A stretch of DNA of 64,000 nucleotides from Flavobacterium aestivum (lineage in GTDB: Bacteria; Bacteroidota; Bacteroidia; Flavobacteriales; Flavobacteriaceae), in assembly GCF_026870175.2 (NCBI RefSeq), contig NZ_CP113977.2:1426001-1490000 (forward strand), given 5' to 3'. The notes under the pieces were generated by a model. That model was given only the letters and a program-made list of their open reading frames with translations. It ran no database searches and was not told the origin of the DNA. Shown in pieces: positions 6,899 through 16,084 of this stretch (its first letter is position 1; each line of letters begins with the position of its first letter). A program made the position numbers and the translations under genes.

Positions 6899-7414
6899 AT
6901 GATAATTAAATCAGTAAAAGGCAAGTCGCCAAATATTCCTGAAGATTGTTATGTGGCGGATAATGCTACTATTGTGGGTGATGTAACTTTTGGAGCCTCT
7001 TGTAGTGTTTGGTTTAATGCTGTAATCCGTGGTGATGTTCATTTCATTACCATTGGGAATAAAGTAAATATTCAAGATGGAGCAATTGTACATTGTACCT
7101 ATCAAAAACATCCTACTATTATTGGGAATAATGTCTCAATTGGTCATAACGCGATTGTGCATGGATGTACTATTCATGACAATGTATTAATAGGCATGGG
7201 AGCTATTGTTATGGATAATTGTGTTGTAGAGAGCAATTCTATTGTTGCTGCTGGTGCAGTTGTGACCCAAAATACAATAATTGAATCTGGCTCTATTTGG
7301 GCTGGTGTTCCTGCTAAAAAAGTTAAAGATATTGATCAATCTAATTTTGCTGGCGAAATTGATCGTATTTCTAATAATTATGTTATGTATTCGAGTTGGT
7401 TTAAAGAAGAATAA
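6899..7414 (+). CDS. Gamma-class carbonic anhydrase-like hexapeptide-repeat protein
   Basis: A 171-residue left-handed beta-helix protein of the gamma carbonic anhydrase family, probably a trimer with metal at the subunit interfaces. Hexapeptide turns run from about residue 20 to 140 (ATIVGDVTFGASCSVWFNAV, IRGDVHFITIGNKVNIQDG, SIGHNAIVHGCTI). The three expected His ligands are present in VHCTYQ, GHNAIVHG and neighbours. Such proteins in bacteria may catalyse CO2 hydration or have acyltransferase-like roles; the sequence alone does not settle this. Its stop is directly back-to-back with the stop of murI on the other strand. Confidence 0.9.
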   Translation: MIIKSVKGKSPNIPEDCYVADNATIVGDVTFGASCSVWFNAVIRGDVHFITIGNKVNIQDGAIVHCTYQKHPTIIGNNVSIGHNAIVHGCTIHDNVLIGMGAIVMDNCVVESNSIVAAGAVVTQNTIIESGSIWAGVPAKKVKDIDQSNFAGEIDRISNNYVMYSSWFKEE

Positions 7415-8191
7415 TTAAAAATCTCTCTCTTCAACCTGATATTTATTTTCTAAAATTTCAGCCAAAACTTTTGGGTTTGAATTGGTATAGAAAACAGGAA
7501 GGTTATTTTCTGCACTTGAAAAGCCAACCTTATCTTTCAGGATTTTTTTGGTTTGTTTTGCCACCGCTTCTCCAGAATCAATTATTTGAATATGTTTTGG
7601 AAGGATTTCTTTTATTTGAGGAATCAAATAAGGGTAATGGCTGCATCCCAATACTAGATAATCAATATTTGCTTCAATCATTGGGGTAAGATAAGAATGT
7701 AACAATCGAGTCATTTCTGCTGAGTTAATGTCTCCATTCTCTATAAGTTGGACTAATCCATGGCCCACTTGTTCAATTATTTTAGTGTCTCGGTATATTT
7801 CGGTAGCTTTATTAAAAAGCGCACTGTTTAAGGTGCCTTTTGTGGCTAGAATTCCTATTGTTTGTGTTTTTGAATGTGTTGCTGCAGGTTTTATTGCAGG
7901 TTCAATACCAATAAAGGGAATTGTATATTTAGCTCTTAATTCTTGTATTGCATTAGTGGTTGCTGTATTGCAAGCTACTACAATTAATTTACAGCCCATG
8001 TCAATTAATAGGTCAGTATTCTTGATACTCAGAGCAATGATTTCTTCTTTCGATTTTTGCCCATAAGGAGCATTCTTGCTGTCTGCAAGGTAAATAGTTT
8101 TCTCATTTGGAAGTAAATTATGTATGGCCTTCCATATGGATGTTCCTCCAATTCCTGAATCAAAAATACCTATTGGTCTATCGTTTGTCAT
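7415..8191 (-). CDS. murI: Glutamate racemase
   Basis: Converts L-glutamate to D-glutamate for peptidoglycan; cofactor-independent, cytoplasmic. 258 residues, normal length. Visible motifs are the N-terminal IGIFDSGIGGTS, the first catalytic Cys in VVACNTATT and the second in VLGCSHYPYL. A minus-strand TAAATTTG at 8204-8197 sits only a few bases before the ATG, so the mRNA may be nearly leaderless. The stop codon abuts the stop of the convergent hexapeptide gene with no bases between. Confidence 0.95.
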   Translation of the reverse strand: MTNDRPIGIFDSGIGGTSIWKAIHNLLPNEKTIYLADSKNAPYGQKSKEEIIALSIKNTDLLIDMGCKLIVVACNTATTNAIQELRAKYTIPFIGIEPAIKPAATHSKTQTIGILATKGTLNSALFNKATEIYRDTKIIEQVGHGLVQLIENGDINSAEMTRLLHSYLTPMIEANIDYLVLGCSHYPYLIPQIKEILPKHIQIIDSGEAVAKQTKKILKDKVGFSSAENNLPVFYTNSNPKVLAEILENKYQVEERDF

Positions 8192-8240
8192 AAATGCAAA
8201 TTTATAAGCTATAGTTTAAATATACTAGAATTTTCATTGT

Positions 8241-8283
8241 AAAAAAAAACTGCTCGATCCAAAATTTTGGAAGAGCAGTTCTG
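8241..8283 (-). terminator. Terminator of the bamA-ompH operon
   Basis: AACTGCTC (8248-8255) pairs with GAGCAGTT (8273-8280), with inner CCAAA/TTTGG. On the minus strand it is followed by a T9 run (8249-8241). Confidence 0.78.
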
Positions 8284-8300
8284 TTTGTTTTTTTAGGGGA

Positions 8301-8801
8301 TTAAAATCCTAAATCTTTTTTTACATCAGCAGTTATGTTTGTTCCATCAGCAAGTAAAAGAGTAGATCCGTCTAAAACGTATTGGAATCCTTTTGCTTTT
8401 CCTACTTTTTGGATAGAAGCTCTTACTTTTTCCATAATTGGTTTTACGATTTCAGATTCTTTAGCTTGTAATTCTTTTTGAGCGTTATCTCTAAAGTCAA
8501 CAATTCTTTTTTGCATGTCTTGAACTTCTTTAGAACGTTCTTGATTTATAGCTTCAGTAACAGTTGTAGATTCAGCTTCATATTTTTTTAATTTAGCTTG
8601 GTATTCTTCAACCATTTTTTTGTAGTCAGCATCATATGTTTCACTTAATTTCGTCAATTGTTTTTGAGCATCAAGCATAGCAGGCATTTTTCCCATAATT
8701 TCACTTACATCAACATGAGCCACTTTAGTTTGCGCATTAATAGTTTGTGATGCTCCTAGTATTAAAATTGCAGCAATTAGTAAAGTTTTGATTTGTTTCA
8801 T
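8301..8801 (-). CDS. OmpH/Skp-family periplasmic chaperone
   Basis: Periplasmic chaperone that holds unfolded outer-membrane proteins on their way to BamA. 166 residues: signal peptide ending QTINAQ, the family start KVAHVDVSEIMGKMPAM, a long coiled coil (about 50-115) and the closing YVLDGSTLLLADGTNITADV region. It is the last gene of the minus-strand envelope operon, 32 bases behind a second, longer ompH paralogue, and is followed by the operon terminator. Confidence 0.93.
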   Translation of the reverse strand: MKQIKTLLIAAILILGASQTINAQTKVAHVDVSEIMGKMPAMLDAQKQLTKLSETYDADYKKMVEEYQAKLKKYEAESTTVTEAINQERSKEVQDMQKRIVDFRDNAQKELQAKESEIVKPIMEKVRASIQKVGKAKGFQYVLDGSTLLLADGTNITADVKKDLGF

Positions 8802-8833
8802 CGTTTTAAAATATTTAGTATTAATTAGTATTA

Positions 8834-10081
8834 TTATTTGTTCTCTTTTAATTTATCTTCATTTGCTTTTTTCAAAGCTGCTTTTTCCTCAATTTCTTTT
8901 AATCTTTTTTCTTCAAGTGCCTTTTTGGCAGCTTCTCTTTCTTCAAGAATTTTTTTTCTTTTTTCTTCTAAAGCTTTTTTACGCTCTTCTTGTGCATCTG
9001 TCTTGGTTTCTTCTGTTGTTGGTTTAAACTCGGTAGAAGGTTTTGCAGTAGCATTGTTAGGGTCAGCTGCTTTTTCTGTCGTTTCATTTACTTTTCCTGT
9101 TGTAGGAGTAAAGTTGTTTTTTTTGGCCTCTCTGTCAGCAAGTTCTTTGGCTCTTTTCTCTTCAAGTGCTTTTTTAGCAGCTTCTCTTTCTTCAAGAATT
9201 TTTTTTCTTTTTTCTTCTAAAAGCCTTTTTTGTTCTTCTTGTGCACTTGGCTTAGCCGTCTCTGTTTTGTCTACAGTGCCATTTGGAGAGCTAGCTTCAG
9301 TTGGTGTTTTTGCAACAACCGTGCCATTTTTTTTCGCTTCTCTTTCGGCAAGAAGTTGTTTACGTCTTTCCTCGTATTGTCTTTTTGTTTCTTCTTGTGC
9401 TAATCGTTTAGTTTCGATTAATTTCTCCCGTGCAGTCTTTCTATCTTCTAATGCTTTTTCCCTTTCTGCTAAAGCTGGGTTTTCATCAATTGCATCTTCT
9501 TTTTTCTCTTTTTCTTCTTCTTCTTTTAACTGTTTTTTCGTCAGTTGTTCTCTTTTTTCAGTTCTATTTAACATCCTTATTACTTGATCACTGATGTCAA
9601 ATCTTTTTGCTGCAAAAAGAATGGTTAAGTGTGATGATTTATCAAATATAAAATCATATTTTTTTGCTTCTGCAATATCCTGTACTGCAGTGAAAATTTG
9701 ATCTTGAATTGGTTTTACCAATCCTGCTTTTTGCGTGATTAAGTCACCATTTGGACCAAATCTTTTTTGTTGATAATCTAATTTTTCATTTTCCAGAAAT
9801 TTTATTTCTGTTTCTCTTTCTTCAATTAACTCTGATGTAAGTAAAGGTTTTTCTGCTTTTAGTGCATCAGTTAGTTTGTTGATTTCTATTTTTTTAGCTT
9901 CAATTTCTTGTTTCCATTTTTGAGCTTTCTCTTCCAATTGAGTTTTGGCTTCTATATAATTGGGAACATTTTGTAAAATGTACTCCATATCAATATAACC
10001 CACTTTGTTTCCTTTGGTCTGTGCGCTAATTGTAGTTGTTACAATCAGTAGTAAAATTATAAATAAAATATGTTTTCGCAT
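8834..10081 (-). CDS. Long OmpH-family protein with a duplicated Lys/Glu/Arg-rich coiled-coil tail
   Basis: 415 residues from the ATG at 10081. Residues 1-20 are a signal peptide (MRKHILFIILLLIVTTTISA), then a Skp/OmpH domain (KVGYIDMEYILQNVPNYIEA to about residue 175). The second half is a highly charged helix of K/E/R/A that contains a duplicated block, LEEKRKKILEEREAAKKALE, repeated at both places where the DNA repeats (8911-8972 and 9160-9221, nearly identical over 62 bases). Normal OmpH is about 170 residues, so the tail is an extension of unknown role, perhaps spanning periplasm or binding the cell wall. It is cotranscribed between bamA and the short ompH. Confidence 0.88.
   Translation of the reverse strand: MRKHILFIILLLIVTTTISAQTKGNKVGYIDMEYILQNVPNYIEAKTQLEEKAQKWKQEIEAKKIEINKLTDALKAEKPLLTSELIEERETEIKFLENEKLDYQQKRFGPNGDLITQKAGLVKPIQDQIFTAVQDIAEAKKYDFIFDKSSHLTILFAAKRFDISDQVIRMLNRTEKREQLTKKQLKEEEEKEKKEDAIDENPALAEREKALEDRKTAREKLIETKRLAQEETKRQYEERRKQLLAEREAKKNGTVVAKTPTEASSPNGTVDKTETAKPSAQEEQKRLLEEKRKKILEEREAAKKALEEKRAKELADREAKKNNFTPTTGKVNETTEKAADPNNATAKPSTEFKPTTEETKTDAQEERKKALEEKRKKILEEREAAKKALEEKRLKEIEEKAALKKANEDKLKENK
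8911..9221. repeat. Duplicated 62-bp coding repeat in the long ompH gene
   Basis: Bases 8911-8972 and 9160-9221 are nearly identical direct repeats that encode the LEEKRKKILEEREAAKKALE block twice. This is a candidate site for copy-number change by slippage or recombination. Confidence 0.7.
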
Positions 10082-10115
10082 AATTTTAAAATTTTGAAAT
10101 TTCACACTAATATAC

Positions 10116-12782
10116 TTAAAATTGTTGACCAATTATAAAATGTGTTTGCCATCCGCTTGGTTGTATCTGCCCTGGAACAGCATCAAATCCATATCCGAAA
10201 TCAATTCCTAATAATCCAAACGCAGGCATAAATACTCTTAAACCAACACCAGCAGAACGATTTAAATCAAATGGGCGATAATCTGAAAGTGTTGCATAAG
10301 CTGAACCTGCCTCAGCAAATGTTAGCGCATATATAGATGCTGACGATTTTAATGTTATTGGATAACGTAATTCTAATGAGAACTTGTTATAAATTGTCGC
10401 ACCATATGCCTCTCCATTTTTGTTTGCAGGTGTTAATGAACCATTTTCATATCCTCTTAGTCCAATATTTCGTCTTCCGTCTATTGCACTTCCTGCCATT
10501 CCGTCTCCTCCTAGATAGTATCTTTCAAATGGGATTACTCCTCTGTCTTGATTGTAAGCTCCTAAGAAACCAAATTGCATTAAAGTACGTAGAACCAAAT
10601 TTTTATAAACCGATGTATACCAATCTCCGTTTAGCTGTATTTTATAATATTCTAACCATTTGTATTTCTCTTGATCCACTTTTGCCTGATCCGCTACAGC
10701 ATCCTGGTAATTGTCAACTTTATTGGCAACTACTGAGCCACCTGGTAATTTATCTAGATAATCTCCAGAATTTACTACTCGGTCATTATTATCTACATAA
10801 GAATTACCATTGTAAATATATTTATATTTTTGTTGTTCTCCTAATGTTGCGTAATCTATTCCGTTAAATAATGAATACGGAAGTGTGAATTCGCCTACAA
10901 TTCCGAATTCAGAACCATATGTTGGGAAAATTGGATTATGACCTTTACTGTTTCTTGTTAGGCCAATAGTGTAAGATAAGTTTCTTGATGTACCATTGGC
11001 GAATGTAAATAAACCATATAGGTAATTGTGTAAATCATACTGTTGAAATCTGATAGATTGAGAAAGTACAAAATTGTCGTCTGGTACTGTCAGTCTTTTT
11101 GCTATTCCTACTGATAATGTTGTAATGTTAATGTATTTTGACTTGTCTACTTTTTGAGTTTGGTAATTAGCGTTGTATTGTTGACTAAATGCGAATGAGG
11201 TGTTAAATTGAATTGGTCTTTTACCTCCAAACCAAGGTTCTGAAAAAGATAAACTATAGGTTTTATAATAAGAACTTGCCTGTAATCGTAAAGCAACCTT
11301 TTGACCATCCCCCATTGGTAGAGGTTTGTATGCCTCTTTGTTGAATAGATTTCTTGCTGAGAAGTTGTTAAATGATAAACCTAATGTTCCTACGAAACCA
11401 CCTCCACCGTAACCACCTTGTAGTTCTATTTGACTCGCGCCTTTTTCTACAAGATTGTATTCAATGTCTACTGTACCAGCTGCAGAATCCACATTTTTGA
11501 ATTTTGGATCAATCTTTTCAGGATCAAAAAATCCTAATTGCCCAATTTCTCTAATTGTTCTAACTAGTTCTGCTTTATTGTACTTTTCACCTGGATGAGT
11601 TCTCAATTCACGATAAATAACTTCATCGTTTGTTTTGTCGTTTCCTACTACAGTGATTTTATTAAAATATGCTATAGGCCCTTCTGTTACTCTTATTTCG
11701 AAGTCAATAGTGTTGTTTACAGTTTTTGTTTCAACAGCATTTATGTTCGAAAACAAATACCCGTTATTTTGATATAAATTGGTAATATCATCTCCATCAG
11801 GTTTAGTTTTATCTGCTATTCTTTGTTGAAGAAGGACACCATTATATGTGTCACCCGGACGAATTCCTAGCATGCTACTTAATCCTTGGTCCGAATAGAC
11901 TGTATTACCTATGAATTTAATATTTCCGAAATAGTATTTTTGTCCCTCTTCTACGTCGATTTTAATATAGATTGCATTTTTTTCTTTGTTGTAGGCAACT
12001 GAGTCACTCTTAATTCTGGCGTCTCTGTATCCAATTTTTTTGTAATCGCTAACTATTGATTCTAAATCTTCTTGATATTTGCTTTCAATATATTTAGATC
12101 TTTTTAAAACATGAAAAAAGTTTTGAATTTTCGTGTTTTTCATTGATGATAGAAGTTTACTATCGGATATTTCCTTGTTCCCTTCAATTTCAATATCATA
12201 TACTTTTACTTTTTCTCCTTTATCAACATTTACAAGCATGTTTACTTCATTTGCTGAAGCAGTGTCTTTTGTTGTGGTTATGTATACTTTGGCATTGTAA
12301 AAGCCGTCTTTTTTGTATTGCTTTTCAATGTAGTTTTTAGTGGTAGTGATTAAATTTTCGGTTACAATTTTACTCTTTGTAAGTCCGTTTTCTTTAATGT
12401 AAGTTTCAGCTTTGCTTTTCGTTACACCAACAATTTTTACTTCATTAATCTTAGGTAATTCCTTGATGTTTAAATCGAGGTATATGCTATCGTTTTGTAT
12501 TCTGTTTATATAAAATGAAATCTCATCGAAGAGACCTAATTTTCCTAATTTTTTAACAGCGCTACTTATTTGTTCGCCCGGAACCGTGATTTCTTGTCCT
12601 TTTTCAAGACCTGTAAATGTAACAACCGTTTGTGGATTAAAGCTGATGTCGCCAATTACTGCAACATCTGCCAATATGTATTTTTTTCCTTGGTCAAATG
12701 GAACTCTTTCTTGTGCTTTTATCTGAGTAAAGGTTCCTAAAATAAAAAGGGTAAAGACTAATTTTATGCTTTTATATGACAC
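10116..12782 (-). CDS. bamA: BamA/Omp85 outer-membrane protein assembly factor
   Basis: Central barrel of the BAM machine that inserts outer-membrane proteins. From the GTG at 12782 it has 888 residues: signal peptide (VSYKSIKLVFTLFILGTFTQ, IKAQ), five POTRA domains (about 45-460; e.g. KINEVKIVGVTKSKAETYIK and AYFNKITVVGNDKTNDEVIY), then the 16-strand barrel with the RGYENGSL stretch expected in the lid loop and a C-terminal aromatic residue (IIGQQF). The frame is open further upstream to 12893, but that part overlaps uppS and would bury the signal peptide; the GTG lies 8 bases after the uppS stop and is preferred. It is followed by two ompH chaperone genes, its functional partners. Confidence 0.95.
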   Translation of the reverse strand: MSYKSIKLVFTLFILGTFTQIKAQERVPFDQGKKYILADVAVIGDISFNPQTVVTFTGLEKGQEITVPGEQISSAVKKLGKLGLFDEISFYINRIQNDSIYLDLNIKELPKINEVKIVGVTKSKAETYIKENGLTKSKIVTENLITTTKNYIEKQYKKDGFYNAKVYITTTKDTASANEVNMLVNVDKGEKVKVYDIEIEGNKEISDSKLLSSMKNTKIQNFFHVLKRSKYIESKYQEDLESIVSDYKKIGYRDARIKSDSVAYNKEKNAIYIKIDVEEGQKYYFGNIKFIGNTVYSDQGLSSMLGIRPGDTYNGVLLQQRIADKTKPDGDDITNLYQNNGYLFSNINAVETKTVNNTIDFEIRVTEGPIAYFNKITVVGNDKTNDEVIYRELRTHPGEKYNKAELVRTIREIGQLGFFDPEKIDPKFKNVDSAAGTVDIEYNLVEKGASQIELQGGYGGGGFVGTLGLSFNNFSARNLFNKEAYKPLPMGDGQKVALRLQASSYYKTYSLSFSEPWFGGKRPIQFNTSFAFSQQYNANYQTQKVDKSKYINITTLSVGIAKRLTVPDDNFVLSQSIRFQQYDLHNYLYGLFTFANGTSRNLSYTIGLTRNSKGHNPIFPTYGSEFGIVGEFTLPYSLFNGIDYATLGEQQKYKYIYNGNSYVDNNDRVVNSGDYLDKLPGGSVVANKVDNYQDAVADQAKVDQEKYKWLEYYKIQLNGDWYTSVYKNLVLRTLMQFGFLGAYNQDRGVIPFERYYLGGDGMAGSAIDGRRNIGLRGYENGSLTPANKNGEAYGATIYNKFSLELRYPITLKSSASIYALTFAEAGSAYATLSDYRPFDLNRSAGVGLRVFMPAFGLLGIDFGYGFDAVPGQIQPSGWQTHFIIGQQF

Positions 12783-12789
12783 TAAATAA

Positions 12790-13527
12790 TTATTTAATTT
12801 GTTCACTTGTTTTTCCAAATCGGCGTTCTCTTTTTTGATAACTAATAATAGCCTCATGCAAATCTTGTTTTTTGAAATCAGGCCATAGAACATCAGTAAA
12901 GTATAATTCTGAATAGGCTATCTGCCACAACAAGAAATTACTTATTCTGTGTTCTCCACTTGTTCTTATTAATAAATCTACATCTGGTAAATTATGCGTG
13001 TAAAGATGCTCATTTATAATTGAATCGTCAATAGCGTCTATTGAAATTATATTATTTTTAACTTTCTCGCTTATTATTTTTACAACATTTACTATTTCTT
13101 CTCTAGAGCCATAACTTAACGCAAGAGTAAGGGTCATTTTAGTGTTGTGCTTTGTTTTATCGATTACATCGATTATTTCTTTTTGAGCGTTTTTTGGTAA
13201 TTTTTCTAAATTACCAATGGCGTTCATTCGGATGTTATTTTCTATTAATGTTGGTAATTCTTTCTTTAATGATTTGACAAGTACTTTCATTAAAGTGTCT
13301 ACTTCTAGCTTTGGTCTGTTCCAATTTTCAGTAGAGAATGCATATAATGTAAGGAAGCCTATTCCTAAATCTGAACATTCTTGGATGATTTTTTTTACTG
13401 ACTTTGAACCACTTTGATGTCCAAGGGTTCTTAAAAAACCTTGTTGTTTAGCCCAACGCCCATTTCCGTCCATGATAATGGCCAGATGATTGGGTAAATT
13501 GTTTGTGTTTATTTTGTCTTCTAACAT
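12790..13527 (-). CDS. uppS: Isoprenyl transferase / undecaprenyl diphosphate synthase
   Basis: cis-Prenyltransferase that makes the undecaprenyl-PP carrier lipid for peptidoglycan and polysaccharide. 245 residues from the ATG at 13527. The catalytic P-loop Asp is in HLAIIMDGNGRWAK, with the following GH-x-SGS, the FSTENW motif, and the C-terminal DLLIRTSGEHRISNFLLWQ. The frame continues to 13563, but the ATG at 13527 falls just after the stop of the DUF6089 gene (13532), which suits translational coupling. It is part of the envelope operon. Confidence 0.95.
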   Translation of the reverse strand: MLEDKINTNNLPNHLAIIMDGNGRWAKQQGFLRTLGHQSGSKSVKKIIQECSDLGIGFLTLYAFSTENWNRPKLEVDTLMKVLVKSLKKELPTLIENNIRMNAIGNLEKLPKNAQKEIIDVIDKTKHNTKMTLTLALSYGSREEIVNVVKIISEKVKNNIISIDAIDDSIINEHLYTHNLPDVDLLIRTSGEHRISNFLLWQIAYSELYFTDVLWPDFKKQDLHEAIISYQKRERRFGKTSEQIK

Positions 13528-13531
13528 TTTT

Positions 13532-14212
13532 CTATTCTCTACAATAACATGGTTTTTTTCCAAAGGTATAAGTCAATGTTGCTCCGGAAAAAACATACCA
13601 ATCATTATTATTTATATTGCCAAATTTAGGCAAACTGCCATTACTTGGATTACTCCCGTCTATATTATCTGTAAATGTATATCGAGCTCCAACTTCTAAA
13701 GCTAAAATTAAATCACGTGAAATATTAGATTTTACTCCAACTGTCATTGGGATTGCAACTGAACTATTTATTTTGTCAGTTTTGACAATTTCTCCAGAAA
13801 GGACGTATAGATTATCGTAAAAAAAATAACTTAAACCAGTGTACACATAAGGAGTGACTTTTGGCTTCTCTTCATGCAAGTTAAAATCAAAAAAATTGAA
13901 TTCAATACCTGCTGACAATTCTTTTATGTTATTTTTGAATTTGTATCCTCTGTTATATCTTCCAGGTTCTTTAGAATCATTATCATCAGAAGAAATCCTA
14001 GATTGGGTGTATGAAAATCTATATGAATGTCTCGGACTTTTATTCCATTTGTATAAAACGCCAAAGGCAGGTTCATTGGGATAAATATAGTTGGTCAAAC
14101 CAACATCTCCAATGTAGTTGCTTCCACCAAGAAAAACTCCTACCTCATTGATCTGGGCATAAATAGTTGTGTAAGCAAAAAAGCACAAAAAAGAGGTGAG
14201 AATTTTGTTCAT
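13532..14212 (-). CDS. DUF6089-family outer-membrane beta-barrel protein
   Basis: 226 residues with a signal peptide ending TTIYAQ, the opening INEVGVFLGGSNYIGDVG, and a barrel-like alternation to the C-terminal YTFGKKPCYCRE. It belongs to the small-barrel family found next to uppS in flavobacteria (DUF6089). Function is unknown; first position in an operon with uppS, bamA and ompH points to envelope assembly. The promoter is described in the next entry. Confidence 0.85.
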   Translation of the reverse strand: MNKILTSFLCFFAYTTIYAQINEVGVFLGGSNYIGDVGLTNYIYPNEPAFGVLYKWNKSPRHSYRFSYTQSRISSDDNDSKEPGRYNRGYKFKNNIKELSAGIEFNFFDFNLHEEKPKVTPYVYTGLSYFFYDNLYVLSGEIVKTDKINSSVAIPMTVGVKSNISRDLILALEVGARYTFTDNIDGSNPSNGSLPKFGNINNNDWYVFSGATLTYTFGKKPCYCRE

Positions 14213-14229
14213 AAATTAAAAATTGTGTG

Positions 14230-14258
14230 CAAATATAATAATTATCAATAGGATTCAA
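14230..14258 (-). promoter_or_regulatory. Promoter of the DUF6089-uppS-bamA-ompH operon
   Basis: On the minus strand TTG (14258-14256), 18 bases, then TATATTTG (14237-14230): a good Bacteroidota match just before the first ATG at 14212. No other clear promoter interrupts the five genes down to the terminator at 8241-8283. Confidence 0.65.
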
Positions 14259-14366
14259 TACCCATTGTGTGAATAGTACGTTTTTTTCAAAAGCGAGACT
14301 CTATATAAGAATGGAATGTTAATGTTTGTAAACGAGAAAATAGCGGTTATTCGTATGTGTAGCTAT

Positions 14367-15251
14367 TTAATTTCTTCTGTCTTCTCCCCAAAGTAATTTT
14401 GTTCTCAAGGTTTTTAAAAATGTTTCTTCTGGAATTTCTACCATATTTATCTGAAAAGAAGTCTTTTTTATGGTTAATATAGAATCATTTTTGACAGTGG
14501 CTAATCTTGAATCTAAGGAAACCAAGTATTGATCTTCTCTTCCAGATATTTTTAGTTTGATTTCTGTTTCGTCAGGAATGACAAGTGGTCTTGCGTTTAG
14601 ATTATGAGGGGCTATAGGAGTAATTACAAGACTTTTTACATCTGGAGTCAAAATTGGACCTCCGCAACTTAAGGAATAACCAGTAGAACCTGTGGGAGTT
14701 GCTATTATCAGGCCATCTGCCCAATAAGAGTTTAAAAACTCATCATTCAAATAGGTCTCTATGGTAATCATCGATGTAGTGTCTTTTCGACTGACGGATA
14801 TTTCATTCATTGCAAAATCTAGTTCATCAAGAGCTTCGTTATCTGGAGAACATGATAAGCTCAAGAGGGTTCTTTTTGAAATTGTGAAGTTTTTATCAAT
14901 TACAAATTGCATAAATTCGGCAATGTTTTCTTTTTGTACGGTAGCCAAAAAACCTAATCGTCCTGCATTTATACCTAATAAAGGAACGCCAGAATTACGA
15001 ACAAGGGTGATAGCTCTCAAAATCGTACCATCTCCACCAATACTGATCAACATGTCAAAACTTTTGTCTAGTTCTGTGTGGGAGCTAAAAGTTTTGTATT
15101 CTTTTTTTACAATGTTTTTTTCATGCAACATCTTTAAGAAATCAGCTTCGATAACCATTTCTACATTATTATCTTTAAAAAACACAAAAATGTCTTTAAT
15201 AATTGGTTCTGTGCTTACTAAATAATATTGACCGTAAATAGCTACTTTCAT
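14367..15251 (-). CDS. nadK: NAD kinase
   Basis: Phosphorylates NAD to NADP using ATP; cytoplasmic. 294 residues. The diagnostic GGDGT loop is in MLISIGGDGTILRAI, followed by PLLGINAGRLGFLA, the NE-x-S motif (MNEISVSRK) and DGLIIATPTGSTGYSLSCGG in the active site. Length and motif order are standard. It lies 57 bases downstream of the CBS-domain gene and is probably cotranscribed with it. Confidence 0.95.
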   Translation of the reverse strand: MKVAIYGQYYLVSTEPIIKDIFVFFKDNNVEMVIEADFLKMLHEKNIVKKEYKTFSSHTELDKSFDMLISIGGDGTILRAITLVRNSGVPLLGINAGRLGFLATVQKENIAEFMQFVIDKNFTISKRTLLSLSCSPDNEALDELDFAMNEISVSRKDTTSMITIETYLNDEFLNSYWADGLIIATPTGSTGYSLSCGGPILTPDVKSLVITPIAPHNLNARPLVIPDETEIKLKISGREDQYLVSLDSRLATVKNDSILTIKKTSFQINMVEIPEETFLKTLRTKLLWGEDRRN

Positions 15252-15308
15252 TTTGTTTTTCTGAATCTGTTGGTTTGTTGAAGTTTTATTTTTAATTCTA
15301 TAAAATAG

Positions 15309-15968
15309 TTACATGTTCAGGTATTTATCTAAATAATCCGAACGTTCTTTTAGATTGTTGATATAATTGTCTTCGTCGTGATCGGATAAGATTTCGTAAT
15401 TATACCTTCTAAAAGTTTGAATAATATCATTTAGAGAACCTAAATTGATTTTCATAGTTACCTGAACGCTATTTACATCAGATTCTGAAATGAAAAGCCC
15501 TAAAAGTTTGCCATTATTACTCTCTACAATTTGTACGATCTGGCTCATCGAGTAATCAATACTGTTTTTTCTGACTATTATGACAGCGCCTTGTTCTTTT
15601 AGAAAAGGGGTTTCGTGAAAAAATTTAATAATGTCTTCAATTTCATAGTATCCTACATATTTATTAGTTTCATCTAAAATAGGAACTAAGTTGGTGTGGT
15701 TTTTTGCAAAAACTTCCAATACATCTAGCCAAATCATATTGGTTCTGGCAAAAAAATGTTCTAGTGTGAATTTATAATCTAGGACTTTTTTATCACTGTC
15801 AAAAGTTTCTATATCGTCAGCAGAGATGCTTCCAACATAAATCCCTTCTTCTATAACCGGAAAATGTGAGTAGTTTAAATCATCAAAAAAGTCTCGAACA
15901 GACCCTATAGTTTCATGTCCGTCAATCGCTTTGTAGTCGTTTGTAATATAGTCTTTAATGTCTGTCAT
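15309..15968 (-). CDS. CBS-domain pair protein
   Basis: 219 residues from the ATG at 15968 (MTDIKDYITNDYKAIDGHE). Two CBS motifs in the first 125 residues (HFPVIEEGIYVGSISADDIE and NLVPILDETNKYVGYYEIED) would form an adenine-nucleotide-binding Bateman module. The C-terminal ~95 residues (QGAVIIVRKNSIDYSMSQIV...) look ACT-like, but I am not sure. The protein is cytoplasmic, with no effector domain, so it is likely a small-ligand sensor; partners unknown. A minus-strand TATTTTTG (16009-16002) may be the promoter. Together with nadK downstream, a link to NAD(P)/adenylate sensing is possible but inferred. Confidence 0.85.
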   Translation of the reverse strand: MTDIKDYITNDYKAIDGHETIGSVRDFFDDLNYSHFPVIEEGIYVGSISADDIETFDSDKKVLDYKFTLEHFFARTNMIWLDVLEVFAKNHTNLVPILDETNKYVGYYEIEDIIKFFHETPFLKEQGAVIIVRKNSIDYSMSQIVQIVESNNGKLLGLFISESDVNSVQVTMKINLGSLNDIIQTFRRYNYEILSDHDEDNYINNLKERSDYLDKYLNM

Positions 15969-16084
15969 ATAATCTATCCTCAATAATTGATGCAAAATAA
16001 TCAAAAATATACAGAATCTGCTACCTTTTACTTTGTATTTTTGTCAAAATAATTTTAAAAAGTACTCTTTTAATTCCTGTTTCT

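Noticed and set aside
8838..9587. 249-codon Ser/Phe-rich plus frame over the long ompH
   Set aside because: Shadow of the Lys/Glu-rich coiled coil read on the complementary strand.
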